From: Rhodobacteraceae bacterium HLUCCA12
GTDB taxonomy: Bacteria > Pseudomonadota > Alphaproteobacteria > Rhodobacterales > Rhodobacteraceae
Direction: 5' to 3'
Assembly: GCA_001314715.1 (NCBI GenBank)
Contig: LJSV01000001.1
Location: forward strand, 186,001 to 250,000
DNA length: 64,000 bases
Made by a program: the position numbers and the translations under genes. Shown here one piece after another: positions 34,064 through 42,967 of this stretch. The notes under the pieces are model-generated. The model worked only from the letters and a program-made list of their open reading frames with translations. It ran no database searches and was not told the DNA's origin. Numbering within the stretch: position 1 is the stretch's first letter; each line of letters begins with the position of its first letter.

Positions 34064-35293
34064 TCAGGCGTCGCGCGCCGACAGCCGCCGTGCGGCCAGC
34101 ATGAAGCCCATCGCCGTCAGGGCGCAGATCAGCGCACCGATCGTCAGCGGCACGGGCGTGCCGTCGAAGGCGCGTGCAACGGGCGTTGCGATGATCGCCG
34201 CCGCGATCGCCGACACCCCGCCCATGACCGATGCCGCCATCCCCGCGACATGGCCCATGGGTTCCAGCGCCAGCGCGTTCAGGTTTCCGAACAACAGACC
34301 CACGCAAAAGAACTGGATCACCATGAAGGCGATGAAGGCCGGGAACTCGACCGTCGCGGACAGCCCGGCTGAAAAGATGAACAGCATCAGCACCGCCATG
34401 GAAATCTGCGCCAGCAGGGCACTCATGACCATGCGCCGCATGCCAAGGCGCATCACCAGCCGCGCGTTCAGCAGGCTTGCGGGCGCCGACAGGATCGCGA
34501 CCAGCGCGAACCAGTAGGGAAATTCGGTTCCGCGCGCATAGGTCTGCTCAAAGATCAGCGAGACGCTCGACAACCAGACGAACATTGGCGCAAAGCAAAA
34601 ACACAGCGCGGCCAGATAGAGCATCACCAGACGATGGCCAAAGACCTCGGCCAGCGCGCCGCGCAGGGCGACGATGCTTAACGGGCGCCGGGCTTCGGGC
34701 GCCAAGGTCTCGGGCTGGCGGATCAGCAGCCACAGGGCCGAAACCGTGCCGAAGATCAGAAAGCTCCAGAAGATCGCGCGCCAGCCGAACAGCCCGCCGA
34801 TCTGCGCGCCCAGAAGCGGCGCCACCGCCGGCACCAGAACAAAGATCGTCATGGCAAAGGACATCACGCGCGCCATGCTGCGCCCGCCATAGAGATCGCG
34901 CACCAACGCCTGCGACACCACACGCGGCCCGGCCGCGCCCAGCCCCTGCAGGAACCGCGCGAACAGCAGCATCGGCAGGCTGTTGGCCAGCGCGGCAATG
35001 CAGGCGGCGGTCATGTAAAGCGCGATTCCGACCACGATCACCGGCCTGCGCCCGAACCGGTCCGACAGCGGCCCGGCAAAGAACGTGCCCAGGCCCAGAC
35101 CGCCGACAAAGACGGTGATCACCATCTGCGCGTCGGCGGGCGAGGCGGGGGCAAGCTCGGCGCCCATCTGCGACAACAGGGGCAACATCGCGTCGATGGA
35201 AAACGCCACCGTGGCCAGCAACAGGGCCAGAAGCGCGATGAACTCGCCAAACGGCATCCGCCGGGCGGGGGGCGGGCTGGCGGCGACGCTCAT
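34064..35293 (-). CDS. Bcr/CflA-type multidrug efflux MFS transporter
   Basis: The protein is 409 aa with 12 predicted TM helices. Helix 1 ALLLATVAFSIDAMLPLL, motif A-like GPLSDRFGRRPVIVVG (about residue 65-80), and RFLQGLGAAGPRVVSQALVRD are typical of the drug:H+ antiporter-1 Bcr/CflA group. It is in the inner membrane. It overlaps the DsbA-like gene as ATGA and converges on trgB with an 8-base gap. Substrate unknown. Confidence 0.9.
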   Translation of the reverse strand: MSVAASPPPARRMPFGEFIALLALLLATVAFSIDAMLPLLSQMGAELAPASPADAQMVITVFVGGLGLGTFFAGPLSDRFGRRPVIVVGIALYMTAACIAALANSLPMLLFARFLQGLGAAGPRVVSQALVRDLYGGRSMARVMSFAMTIFVLVPAVAPLLGAQIGGLFGWRAIFWSFLIFGTVSALWLLIRQPETLAPEARRPLSIVALRGALAEVFGHRLVMLYLAALCFCFAPMFVWLSSVSLIFEQTYARGTEFPYWFALVAILSAPASLLNARLVMRLGMRRMVMSALLAQISMAVLMLFIFSAGLSATVEFPAFIAFMVIQFFCVGLLFGNLNALALEPMGHVAGMAASVMGGVSAIAAAIIATPVARAFDGTPVPLTIGALICALTAMGFMLAARRLSARDA

Positions 35294-35922
35294 GCGCGGC
35301 CCGCCAGCTCGTCGATGACGTTGAGCCAGAACGGCGTGGTCTGCGCACCGGTCACCACATGCTGCCCGGCGATGACAAAGGCCGGAACACCCTCAAGCCC
35401 GCGCGCGCGGATTTCGCGGTCACGGCTGCGGATCTCGTCAAGATCGGCGTCGGTGGCCAGCAGTCGCGCCATCATCGCGCCGTCCAGACCCGCCTTTTGG
35501 GCAAGCTCGGTCAACACCTCGGGCTTGCCGATATCGGCCCCTTCGACGAAATAGGCGCGAAAGAGTGCGCTCACCATGGCCGATTGCCGCCCCTCCTGAT
35601 CGGCCCAGTGGATCAGCCGGTGGGCATTGCGGGTAGCGGGTGTGCGCGTGATCCGGGCCAGGTCCAGCGGCAGGCTGACCTCTTCGGCGGCCCGTTGCAT
35701 CGGCAGATAGGCCGCGACCGCTTTTTGCTGGCCGCCGAATTTCAATTCCAGATACGCGCGGCGGTCCATGCCGCCGGGCGGCATGTCCGGGTTCAGCATG
35801 AACGGGTTCCAGTTGATCTCGAACGGATGGTCGGGCCGGATCTCAAGCGCGGCATCAAGGCGCGCCTTGCCGATGTAACACCAGGGGCAGATGGGATCGG
35901 AAAAGATGTCAAGCGTGATCAT
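35290..35922 (-). CDS. DsbA family oxidoreductase, FrnE-like
   Basis: The protein is 210 aa from the ATG at 35920-35922. The thioredoxin-fold active site CPWC lies in IFSDPICPWCYIGKARL (about residues 5-21). It has no signal peptide, so it acts in the cytoplasm, as for FrnE-type proteins. The C-terminal GVPAFVIAGQHVVTGAQ carries the cis-proline loop. It overlaps the acyl-CoA ligase by 14 bases and the MFS gene by 4, forming a three-gene operon whose common purpose is unclear. Confidence 0.9.
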   Translation of the reverse strand: MITLDIFSDPICPWCYIGKARLDAALEIRPDHPFEINWNPFMLNPDMPPGGMDRRAYLELKFGGQQKAVAAYLPMQRAAEEVSLPLDLARITRTPATRNAHRLIHWADQEGRQSAMVSALFRAYFVEGADIGKPEVLTELAQKAGLDGAMMARLLATDADLDEIRSRDREIRARGLEGVPAFVIAGQHVVTGAQTTPFWLNVIDELAGRA

Positions 35923-37438
35923 GGCGCGTCCTCCAACCCTCGCGCAGGGCGCGGCGGTTGAGCTTGTTGTTTGCCCCGCGCGGCAACGCGGTTTCGGCGA
36001 CGAACAGGCGGGGCTGCTTGTAGCGGGCCAGATGCGTGCGCGCATGGGCGTTCAACGCATCCTCGTCCGGCGGTGTCTGGCTGGGGATATAGAACAGCCC
36101 GATCACGCTGACACCCTCGCGCACAGGCAATTCGACGGCGGCGCTTTCCTGTATGCCCGGATGGGCGTCGAATACGCGCTCGATCTCAAGCGGCGACACC
36201 CGGAAGCCCCCGGCATTGAGCATGTCATCGTCACGCCCCAGATAGCGGATCGCGCCCGCCTCCTCCATCAAGACCGTATCGCCGGTGTGAAACCAGCCGT
36301 CGCGCAGCCGCGCGGCGGTGTCGGCCTCGGCGCGCCAGTAGCCCAGAAAAAGGCCCGGATCGCGGGCATCCACCGCCAGCTCGCCGGGCTGGCCGCGCGG
36401 CACCGGGTGCCCGTCATCGCCCAGAACCGCGATCCTGCGGCCCGGCTGGGCAAAGCCCGCGGTGCCCGCGGGAGCCGAGCGCTCGGGGCAGGCCGAGACG
36501 AAGGTCGAGACCTCGGACATGCCCAGGGCCTCGAATATCGCGGTGCCGGTGGCCTCTTCCCATGCTGTACGAACCGGATCGGCCAGCTTTTCACCCGCCG
36601 ACAAGCCATGACGCAGACGTGGCAGCGGCGGCACGGGCACTTTCAACATCTGCCGGTAAACACCTGGCGCCGCGGCAAAAATCGTCGCATCGAACCGTTT
36701 GAGCAGAAGGGGCAGTTGCACCGCCTCGATCCCGGCATCGGGGATCAGTGCGGTGGCGCCGATGGCCCAGGGGTCCATCAGCCCGGTGCCCAGCGTATAG
36801 GTCCAGTTGAAGGCGCCGGCGTGCAACAGCCGGTCCTGCGGCGTCAGCCCATACCAGCCGTCCCACATCATCCGCCGCGCCCAGACCGCGCGGTGGGCAT
36901 GCATCACCGCGCGCGGCCGCCCCGAGGTGCCCGAGGTGAAAATCATATAGGCCAGCCGGTCGGGGCTGCCCAAATCCCAGTCGCAGGGCTCCAGCGCGTG
37001 CCAGCCGCGCAGCGTATCGGCCGCGATGACCGGGGCCGGATGGCGCGGCAGTGCGATGCCGGGTTCGGCGACGATCAGCGCGGGCTCCAGCCCCTCGGCC
37101 ATGCTTGAGATTTCGGATTCGGTCAGCTGCGCCGAGGTCGGCACCGGCACCAGGCCGGCCGCGATGGCCCCCAGAAAGGCAAGCGGGAAGTCCACGGTAT
37201 TGCCCAGGCGCATCAGCACGCGGTCGCCGGGGCGGAAACCGGCCTCCAGAAAGCCCGTGCCGATCCCGCGCACGGCCCGTGTCAGCGCGGCATAGGACCA
37301 GCGTTCCGCCCCCGTCAGGCGCAGCACCTGCAATGCGATCTTGTCGGGCTGTTCGCGCCCGGCCGCCAGAACATAGGCGGCCATGTTGAACGGCTGGGGG
37401 CAGGGGGCGCTTGCCTGGGGTTCGGTGATCGACAGCAT
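35909..37438 (-). CDS. AMP-dependent acyl-CoA synthetase/ligase (benzoate-CoA ligase-like)
   Basis: The protein is 509 aa. It is an ANL superfamily member: P-loop YMIFTSGTSGRPRAVMH (about 167-183), core FEALGMSEVSTF, GWFHTGDTV (aspartate for ribose), LGRDDDMLNAGGFRVSP hinge, and the adenylation lysine in LPRGANNKLNRRAL near the C-terminus. It activates a carboxylate to its CoA thioester; aromatic acid ligases are the closest in feel, but the substrate is unproved. It leads the minus-strand operon and is divergent from an XRE-cupin regulator that may control it. Confidence 0.88.
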   Translation of the reverse strand: MLSITEPQASAPCPQPFNMAAYVLAAGREQPDKIALQVLRLTGAERWSYAALTRAVRGIGTGFLEAGFRPGDRVLMRLGNTVDFPLAFLGAIAAGLVPVPTSAQLTESEISSMAEGLEPALIVAEPGIALPRHPAPVIAADTLRGWHALEPCDWDLGSPDRLAYMIFTSGTSGRPRAVMHAHRAVWARRMMWDGWYGLTPQDRLLHAGAFNWTYTLGTGLMDPWAIGATALIPDAGIEAVQLPLLLKRFDATIFAAAPGVYRQMLKVPVPPLPRLRHGLSAGEKLADPVRTAWEEATGTAIFEALGMSEVSTFVSACPERSAPAGTAGFAQPGRRIAVLGDDGHPVPRGQPGELAVDARDPGLFLGYWRAEADTAARLRDGWFHTGDTVLMEEAGAIRYLGRDDDMLNAGGFRVSPLEIERVFDAHPGIQESAAVELPVREGVSVIGLFYIPSQTPPDEDALNAHARTHLARYKQPRLFVAETALPRGANNKLNRRALREGWRTRHDHA

Positions 37439-37557
37439 GGCGTTCAGCTACGCCCTGGCGCGGGCAGAGGCAAGACCGGGCGCGCCGGATCTCGACATCT
37501 CCCGACGAAGGCAGTAGCGAAGCACGATCCTCTTGCAGCGCATCGGCGGCCCCGACC

Positions 37558-38181
37558 ATGAGCGACCTGACCAACGCCAGCATCATCCGTATCGCCCGCG
37601 CCAGCGGCGAGGACGCCCTGGCCGACCCTATCGACCTGGCCGAGCGCGTGCGCGCGCTGCGCAAGGAACGCGGCTGGACGCTGGAACAGGCGGCGCAGGC
37701 GGCGGGCATGGCGCGCTCGACCCTGTCCAAGATCGAGAACGGGCAGATGTCGCCGACCTATGACGCGCTGAAAAAGCTGGCGGTGGGTCTGAACATCTCG
37801 GTGCCGCAGTTGTTCACCCCGCCCAAGAACGGCGCCCCGGCGGGGCGGCTGACGACGACGCGTGCGGGCGACGGCGAGGCGCAGGTGACAACCACCTATG
37901 AGCACGAGCTGTTGGCCGGCGGACTGACGCGCAAGGCGATGCTGCCCTACCGCGCGCGCATCCGCGCCCGCCGGTTCGAAGAGTTCGACGGATGGGTGCG
38001 CCACGACGGCGAGGAATTCCTGTATGTGCTGACCGGCGTGGTCCGGCTTTACACCGAATTCTATGCCCCCATCGACATGAAGCGCGGCGACAGTGCCTAT
38101 TACGATGCCTCGATGGGGCACAATGTGATCAGCCTGTCGCCCGAGGATGCCACCATTCTTTGGGTGACGTCGCTGGCGTGA
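37558..38181 (+). CDS. XRE-family regulator with C-terminal cupin domain
   Basis: The protein is 207 aa. An HTH_3 domain lies at about residues 28-82 (RVRALRKERGWTLEQAAQAA, ARSTLSKIENGQMSPTYDAL), followed by a cupin beta-barrel (about 125-200; HDGEEFLYVLTGVVRLYTEF, GDSAYYDASMGHNVIS). Such proteins sense small acids or polyamines and often regulate adjacent catabolic genes. It is divergent from the acyl-CoA ligase operon and convergent with the entericidin-like gene. Confidence 0.9.
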   Translation: MSDLTNASIIRIARASGEDALADPIDLAERVRALRKERGWTLEQAAQAAGMARSTLSKIENGQMSPTYDALKKLAVGLNISVPQLFTPPKNGAPAGRLTTTRAGDGEAQVTTTYEHELLAGGLTRKAMLPYRARIRARRFEEFDGWVRHDGEEFLYVLTGVVRLYTEFYAPIDMKRGDSAYYDASMGHNVISLSPEDATILWVTSLA

Positions 38182-38221
38182 TCGGTGAAACGGTCGGTCG
38201 GGTGCCCCGGTCCTTGCCGGA

Positions 38222-38350
38222 TCAATACCCGATCCAGCCGCGCACCGCGCTGGCGCTGTCGGCGATGTCCATGCCGACGCCTTCGACCGTGTTGCAGCCC
38301 GCCAATGCCAAGACGGCCCCGATCATGGCAATCCACACAAGGCGTTTCAT
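38222..38350 (-). CDS. Entericidin A/B-like small lipoprotein
   Basis: The protein is 42 aa, found by hand. It has a lipoprotein signal (KRLVWIAMIGAVLALAGC) with lipobox LAGC, giving Cys19 as the lipidated residue, then NTVEGVGMDIADSASAVRGW. The Asn after Cys, the NTVEGxGxD pattern and the size match the entericidin family, which in E. coli forms an osmotically regulated toxin/antidote pair. Its ATG overlaps the stop of the YejA-like gene (ATGA), so translation is probably coupled. Only one member is present. Confidence 0.85.
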   Translation of the reverse strand: MKRLVWIAMIGAVLALAGCNTVEGVGMDIADSASAVRGWIGY

Positions 38351-40170
38351 TCCTGATACCACCATACCTCGGGCAAGAAGCCCGTCCAGTCACCATATAT
38401 TGGCAATTGGTCCGGAAAATGCAAGCCTTCCCACACCGCCAGCCGGGATTGTGGCGCATACCAGAACGGCACCGCGTAGCGCCCGGCCATGAGGACGCGG
38501 TCCAGTGCGCGTGCGGCGGCGGTAAAGATGTCGGGATCGTCGGTTTCCAGCAATGTATCGATCATCGCCTCGGCCGCGTCGGAATCCACCCCGGCCAGAT
38601 TGCGCGATCCCGGTTGCGTCACCCCGTCGGACCCCCAATAGAGCATCTGTTCGTTGCCGGGGCTGAGTGACATCAGCCGCACGAAATGCGTCATGTCGAA
38701 ATCATACGCATTGGTGCGTTCGACATATTGCGCCGGGTCGATCACGTTGATCCGGGCGCGAATACCCAGCGCCTCAAGCGCGCTGACATAGCTGCTGGCG
38801 ATGGCCAGAACCTCGCCCGAGCCCTGGCGCAACAGGATGTCGAAGGCAAAGGCCGCGCCGCTGTCATCGCGCAGCACGCCCGCGTCGTCGGGCTCCCAGC
38901 CGGCCTCGCGCAGCAGGCGCAGCGCCTGGCGCAGGTTGCGCCGGTTGCTGCGCCCGTCGCTGACCGGCAGCGCGTAGCCGTCCAGCGCGCCGGGCGGCAG
39001 GTCGTCGGCGAAGGGTTCCAGCAGCCGGCGCACATGGCCTTCGGCCGCGCCAGGCCGCATGCCCAGCCGCGAATTGCCGAAATAGGATTCGATGCGCGGC
39101 TCATGCCCGCCATTGATCAGCGCATTGATCCGTTCGAAATCGAACGCCAGGATCAGCGCCTCGCGCACGCGCCAGTCGGCAAACAGCGCACGACGGGTGT
39201 TGAACACGAAGCCGTTCATCCCCGATGGTCGGCGATGGGGAATTTCCTCAAGACGGATACGACCGTCGCGCACGGCGGGAAAATCATAGGCGTCGGCCCA
39301 GCGGGCGGCATTGGATTCGCGCCAGACCGACACGTCGCCGGCCTTGAAGGCCTCGAACGCGACCGCGTTGTCGCCGAAATAGTCGTAGCGGATCTCTTCG
39401 AAATTGTGCTGACCGGCATAAAAGGGCAGGTCGCGCGCCCACCAGTCGGGATTGCGCCGGAAGCGGATGAAGCGACCGGGTTCGAACCGGTCCACGACAT
39501 AGGGGCCAGAGCCGATCACCGGCTCAAGCGAGCTTTGGTCGAACGGACGCCCGCCCGCGTCGGTGTCGAACTGCGCGCGTTGCAGGATCGGGCGCAGGCC
39601 CAGGATCAGGGGCAGTTCGCGATCGGGCTCGGTAAAGGTAAAGCGGACGCTGCGCGGCCCCGTGGCCTCGGCCGAGTCGATCTTGCTCCAGGCGTTGCGG
39701 TAACGGGCGTGGCCCTCGGTGCCCAGGGTGCGCATCGACCACAGCACATCGTCGACCGTGACGGGTGATCCGTCGGAAAAGCGCGCCTCGTCGCGCAGGG
39801 TGAATTCCACGAAGGAACGCGAATCATCGGTCTCGACCGACTCGGCCAGAACACCATAAAGGGTGAAGGGTTCGTCATAGCTGCGCCCCATCAGGCTTTC
39901 GACCGTCAGCAGGTTGACCCCCCAAGGCGCGGTGCCAAGCCGGATATAGGGATTGAGCGAATCGAAACTGCCGACCTCGGCAAAAGTGATTCGCCCCCCC
40001 TGCGGCGCCTGCGGGTCGGCATTGGGCAGGGCCACGAAATCTGGTGGAAGCGCGGGCTCGCCATACATAGCTATGCCATGCATCCTCTGCCCAAAGGCCG
40101 GTGCCGACACGCAGCAAAGGCCCAGAACCGCGACGGCGACAATGCGGAACAGAGGATCGGCAAGGCGCAT
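38347..40170 (-). CDS. YejA-type extracellular solute-binding protein (family 5)
   Basis: The protein is 607 aa with AGGAGA 7 bases before the ATG. The signal peptide (IVAVAVLGLCCVSAPAFG) cleaves near residue 27. It contains SBP_bac_5 hallmarks in the YejA subgroup: HGIAMYGEPALPPDF, SLNPYIRLGTAPWGVNLLTV, EARFSDGSPVTVDDV and WYAPQSRLAVWEGL. YejA binds oligopeptides and microcin C for the YejBEF importer. No permease or ATPase genes are adjacent; instead a small lipoprotein gene follows with ATGA overlap. The partners may lie elsewhere in the genome. Confidence 0.88.
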   Translation of the reverse strand: MRLADPLFRIVAVAVLGLCCVSAPAFGQRMHGIAMYGEPALPPDFVALPNADPQAPQGGRITFAEVGSFDSLNPYIRLGTAPWGVNLLTVESLMGRSYDEPFTLYGVLAESVETDDSRSFVEFTLRDEARFSDGSPVTVDDVLWSMRTLGTEGHARYRNAWSKIDSAEATGPRSVRFTFTEPDRELPLILGLRPILQRAQFDTDAGGRPFDQSSLEPVIGSGPYVVDRFEPGRFIRFRRNPDWWARDLPFYAGQHNFEEIRYDYFGDNAVAFEAFKAGDVSVWRESNAARWADAYDFPAVRDGRIRLEEIPHRRPSGMNGFVFNTRRALFADWRVREALILAFDFERINALINGGHEPRIESYFGNSRLGMRPGAAEGHVRRLLEPFADDLPPGALDGYALPVSDGRSNRRNLRQALRLLREAGWEPDDAGVLRDDSGAAFAFDILLRQGSGEVLAIASSYVSALEALGIRARINVIDPAQYVERTNAYDFDMTHFVRLMSLSPGNEQMLYWGSDGVTQPGSRNLAGVDSDAAEAMIDTLLETDDPDIFTAAARALDRVLMAGRYAVPFWYAPQSRLAVWEGLHFPDQLPIYGDWTGFLPEVWWYQE

Positions 40171-40244
40171 TTCGGCTCTCCTGGAACGGGTGGTCGCGGT
40201 CCCTTGGTGCTATCGCTTCAATGGAGGTTTTTCAAACTTTTAGC

Positions 40245-40273
40245 TTGGAACGTTGAGAAGGATTGGATATAAA
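40245..40273 (+). promoter_or_regulatory. Sigma-70-like promoter of the candidate small RNA
   Basis: TTGGAA (40245-40250), 17-base spacer, TATAAA (40268-40273), giving a start near 40280. The only thing downstream before a strong terminator is about 76 nt of non-coding sequence. Confidence 0.65.
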
Positions 40274-40279
40274 GTAGGC

Positions 40280-40355
40280 ACTGCTCGATAGGTTTCTTGC
40301 CTGTATGAAACCTGCCTCAACGACTGACGCCCGCCTTGTGCGGGCGTTTTTTTTT
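40280..40355 (+). ncRNA. Candidate small RNA of about 76 nt
   Basis: It lies between a good promoter and a strong intrinsic terminator. The transcript would fold as a 7-bp hairpin AGGTTTC (40290-40296) with GAAACCT (40307-40313) and a 10-base loop TTGCCTGTAT, then a single-stranded linker, then the terminator stem. No ORF with a ribosome site fits. It could be a trans-acting sRNA with a T9 Hfq-type tail, or a leader whose terminator gates bdhA, which starts 73 bases further on. Not recognised as a known family. Confidence 0.6.
40327..40355 (+). terminator. Intrinsic terminator upstream of bdhA
   Basis: ACGCCCGC (40327-40334) pairs with GCGGGCGT (40340-40347) around CTTGT, ending in nine Ts (40347-40355). 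It is the strongest intrinsic terminator in the window. No plus-strand protein gene lies directly upstream of it. Confidence 0.92.
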
Positions 40356-40427
40356 ACTTTGGCGCGGGCTGGCCTTTGGCGGCGCACGGTTTATGCTGCG
40401 CCGCGACATTCCAGCAATGAGGGCACC

Positions 40428-41210
40428 ATGAACGGTCAGTTTCTGCGCGGCAAGCACGCCATCGTCACCGGGTCCAATTCCGGCATCGGCCTGGGCATCG
40501 CCGAGGCGCTGGCCGGGGCCGGGGCCGAGGTGACGATCAACTCGTTCACCGATTCGGCCGAGGATCACGCGCTGGCCGCCAGCCTCAGCGAAAAGCATGG
40601 CGTGGGCGTGCGATATTTCCAGGCCGACATGTCCAGCCCCGACCAGTGCCGCGCGCTGATCGAACAGGCGCCGGGCTGCGATATCCTTGTCAACAATGCC
40701 GGCATCCAGCACGTCGCCCGGATCGAGGAATTTCCGCCCGACCGCTGGGACGCGATCATCGCGATCAACCTCAGTTCCGCCTTTCATACCACCGCCGCGG
40801 CGCTGCCTGCGATGTATGCGGCGGGCTGGGGCCGGGTGATCAACATCGCCTCGGCCCACGGGCTGACGGCCTCGCCCTACAAGGCGGCCTATGTGGCGGC
40901 CAAGCACGGCGTCATCGGGCTCAGCAAGACCACCGCGCTTGAGGCGGCGGGCAAGGGCATCACCTGCAACGCCATCTGCCCCGGTTACGTGCTGACCCCG
41001 ATCGTGGAAAGCCAGATCCCCGACCAGATGAAAACCCACAACATGGACCGTGAAACGGTGATCAAGCAGATCATGCTGGCGCGCCAGCCCTCGGGCGCGT
41101 TCGCCACCACGGCGCAGGTGGGGGGCACGGCGCTGTTTCTGTGTTCGGACGCGGCCGAGCAGATCACCGGCACCACGATCAGCGTCGATGGCGGCTGGAC
41201 CGCGCTTTAA
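40428..41210 (+). CDS. bdhA: 3-hydroxybutyrate dehydrogenase
   Basis: The protein is 260 aa, the typical length, starting at the ATG at 40428. It is an SDR enzyme with TGSNSGIGLGIAEALA (residues 14-29), LVNNAGIQHVARIEEFP, catalytic Tyr-Lys in AAYVAAKHGVIGL, and NAICPGYVLTPIVESQIPDQ, the substrate lid sequence specific to D-3-hydroxybutyrate dehydrogenases. It interconverts 3-hydroxybutyrate and acetoacetate in polyhydroxybutyrate use. The C-terminus ITGTTISVDGGWTAL is standard. It converges on hemF with a 6-base gap. Confidence 0.93.
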   Translation: MNGQFLRGKHAIVTGSNSGIGLGIAEALAGAGAEVTINSFTDSAEDHALAASLSEKHGVGVRYFQADMSSPDQCRALIEQAPGCDILVNNAGIQHVARIEEFPPDRWDAIIAINLSSAFHTTAAALPAMYAAGWGRVINIASAHGLTASPYKAAYVAAKHGVIGLSKTTALEAAGKGITCNAICPGYVLTPIVESQIPDQMKTHNMDRETVIKQIMLARQPSGAFATTAQVGGTALFLCSDAAEQITGTTISVDGGWTAL

Positions 41211-41216
41211 GCGCGC

Positions 41217-42101
41217 TCACACCCATTTCGCCAGCGGCGGCAGGCTCATCAAGACGGCATTGGCGTCATGCCCGGTTTCCAGCCCGAACCGGGTGCCGCG
41301 GTCATAGACGAGGTTGTATTCGGCGTAGAGCCCGCGATGGACAAGCTGGCGATCCTTGTCCTCATCGGTCCAGGATTGGGCGCGGCGGCGTTCGACCAGG
41401 GGTTCGAAGGCCGGCAGAAACGCCTCGCCCACCGCGCGGGTGAAGGCGAAATCGGCCTCCCAGTCGCCGGTGTTCAGATCGTCGAAAAAGATTCCGCCGA
41501 CGCCACGCGCCCGGCCGCGATGGGGGATGAAGAAATAGTCGTCCGCCCAGGCCTTGAAGCGATTGTAGTACCCGGCGTCATGGGCGTCGCAGGCGGCCCG
41601 CAACGCGGCGTGGAAATGATCGGTGTCGGCGGCATATTCGATACAGGGGTTCAGATCGGCCCCGCCGCCAAACCACCACGCGCCCGGCGTCCAGAACAGA
41701 CGGGTGTTCATGTGCACCGCCGGGCAATGCGGGTTCTGCATATGCGCGACCAGGCTGATGCCTGAGGCCCAGAAGCGCGGATCCTCGGCCATGCCGGGCA
41801 CGCCGCGCGCGGCCATCGCCTGCTGCGCGCGCTCGCCCAGCGTGCCGTGCACGGCAGAAATGTTCACCCCCACCTTTTCGAACACGCGCCCGCCGCGCAT
41901 GACGCTCATCACGCCGCCACCGCCGCGCCCCTCGTCGCGCTGGGTGGGCGTGACGGCAAAACGGCCCGGCGGGCTGTCGGACAGCGGGCCGGCGTCATGG
42001 CTGATCTCCAGCGCCTCGAACGCGGTGACGATGCGGTCGCGCAGGGTGCGGAACCAGTCGGCGGCGCGGGTCTTGCGGTCGTCGAAATCGGTCTCGGTCA
42101 T
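41217..42101 (-). CDS. hemF: Oxygen-dependent coproporphyrinogen III oxidase
   Basis: The protein is 294 aa from the ATG at 42099-42101 (GGAAGA upstream); an in-frame TTG at 42132-42134 overlapping pth is less likely. Family blocks seen: GGGVMSVMRGGRVFEKVGVN, NPHCPAVHMNTRLFW, WWFGGGADLNPCIEY, and RGRARGVGGIFFDDL. It converts coproporphyrinogen III to protoporphyrinogen IX with O2 in haem synthesis, fitting an aerobic lifestyle and the nearby ctaA. It follows pth on the same strand. Confidence 0.96.
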   Translation of the reverse strand: MTETDFDDRKTRAADWFRTLRDRIVTAFEALEISHDAGPLSDSPPGRFAVTPTQRDEGRGGGGVMSVMRGGRVFEKVGVNISAVHGTLGERAQQAMAARGVPGMAEDPRFWASGISLVAHMQNPHCPAVHMNTRLFWTPGAWWFGGGADLNPCIEYAADTDHFHAALRAACDAHDAGYYNRFKAWADDYFFIPHRGRARGVGGIFFDDLNTGDWEADFAFTRAVGEAFLPAFEPLVERRRAQSWTDEDKDRQLVHRGLYAEYNLVYDRGTRFGLETGHDANAVLMSLPPLAKWV

Positions 42102-42130
42102 CAGATCTTCCGGATTGTCAGGGTCTTGGG

Positions 42131-42847
42131 TCAACGAAAGCGATCCACCAGCTTTTGCAGTGCGCTGCGGCCGTCGGGTGCGGGGGGCGGTTCCGGCGGG
42201 TCGGCGGACGGTTTGGGTTCCGTCGCAGGTTCGGCGGCTCGCGCGGTCTTTGCCCCGCCTTGCGGACCGGCGTTGCGCGCCGGTGCCGTGCGGTTGGCAA
42301 CGGCATTGAGGAACCTGGCGCTGTCGCCCTGGGCCAGCGCCGCCGCGCCGTCGCTGATGCCGCGCATCAGGTCGTCCAGCCAGTCGCCATCGCTTTTGGC
42401 GAAATCGTGCAGCACATAGGCCGACACCAGTTCCTTGCGCCCCGGATGGCCGATCCCCAGCCGCACGCGGGCGAAATCGGCGCCGGCATGCGCGATGATC
42501 GAGCGCAGGCCGTTATGCCCGGCGTGACCGCCACCCTGCTTGACGCGGCACTTGCCGGGGGCAAGGTCCAGCTCGTCGTGAAAGACCGTGATGTCGCTGA
42601 CGGCAAGCTTGTGATAGCGCATCGCCTCGCCCACCGCCTGGCCCGACAGGTTCATGAAGGTCTGCGGCTTGAGCAGCAAGATCTTTTCGCCGCCCAACCG
42701 GCCCTCGGTCACAAGCGCCTGAAACCGGGCCTTCCAGGGGCCAAAGCCGTGATCGTCGGCAATGCGCTCCAGTGCCATGAACCCGATGTTGTGCCGGTTC
42801 ATGGCGTATTTCGCACCTGGATTGCCCAGGCCCACCCAAAGCCGCAT
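42131..42847 (-). CDS. pth: Peptidyl-tRNA hydrolase
   Basis: The protein is 238 aa with GGAGG before the ATG. Catalytic motifs: VGLGNPGAKYAMNRHNIGF (His about 20), KPQTFMNLSGQAV, FHDELDLAPGKCRVKQGGGH, and GHNGLRSI. About 45 residues at the C-terminus are a Pro/Ala-rich tail (PEPPPAPDGRSALQKLVDRF), longer than in E. coli Pth but usual in this group. It recycles peptidyl-tRNA released from ribosomes. It is often next to rplY; here one small divergent gene separates them. Confidence 0.95.
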   Translation of the reverse strand: MRLWVGLGNPGAKYAMNRHNIGFMALERIADDHGFGPWKARFQALVTEGRLGGEKILLLKPQTFMNLSGQAVGEAMRYHKLAVSDITVFHDELDLAPGKCRVKQGGGHAGHNGLRSIIAHAGADFARVRLGIGHPGRKELVSAYVLHDFAKSDGDWLDDLMRGISDGAAALAQGDSARFLNAVANRTAPARNAGPQGGAKTARAAEPATEPKPSADPPEPPPAPDGRSALQKLVDRFR

Positions 42848-42967
42848 CCTGCCTCCTTTCGTCTTGACCCGGCCCCTTCATGCCGCAATTCTGCGCCCCG
42901 CGCCAGATCGCCCGGCCCGCGCCCAGCCATCCACACGCCCCACCGATCCCAACAAAGGATATTCAGC

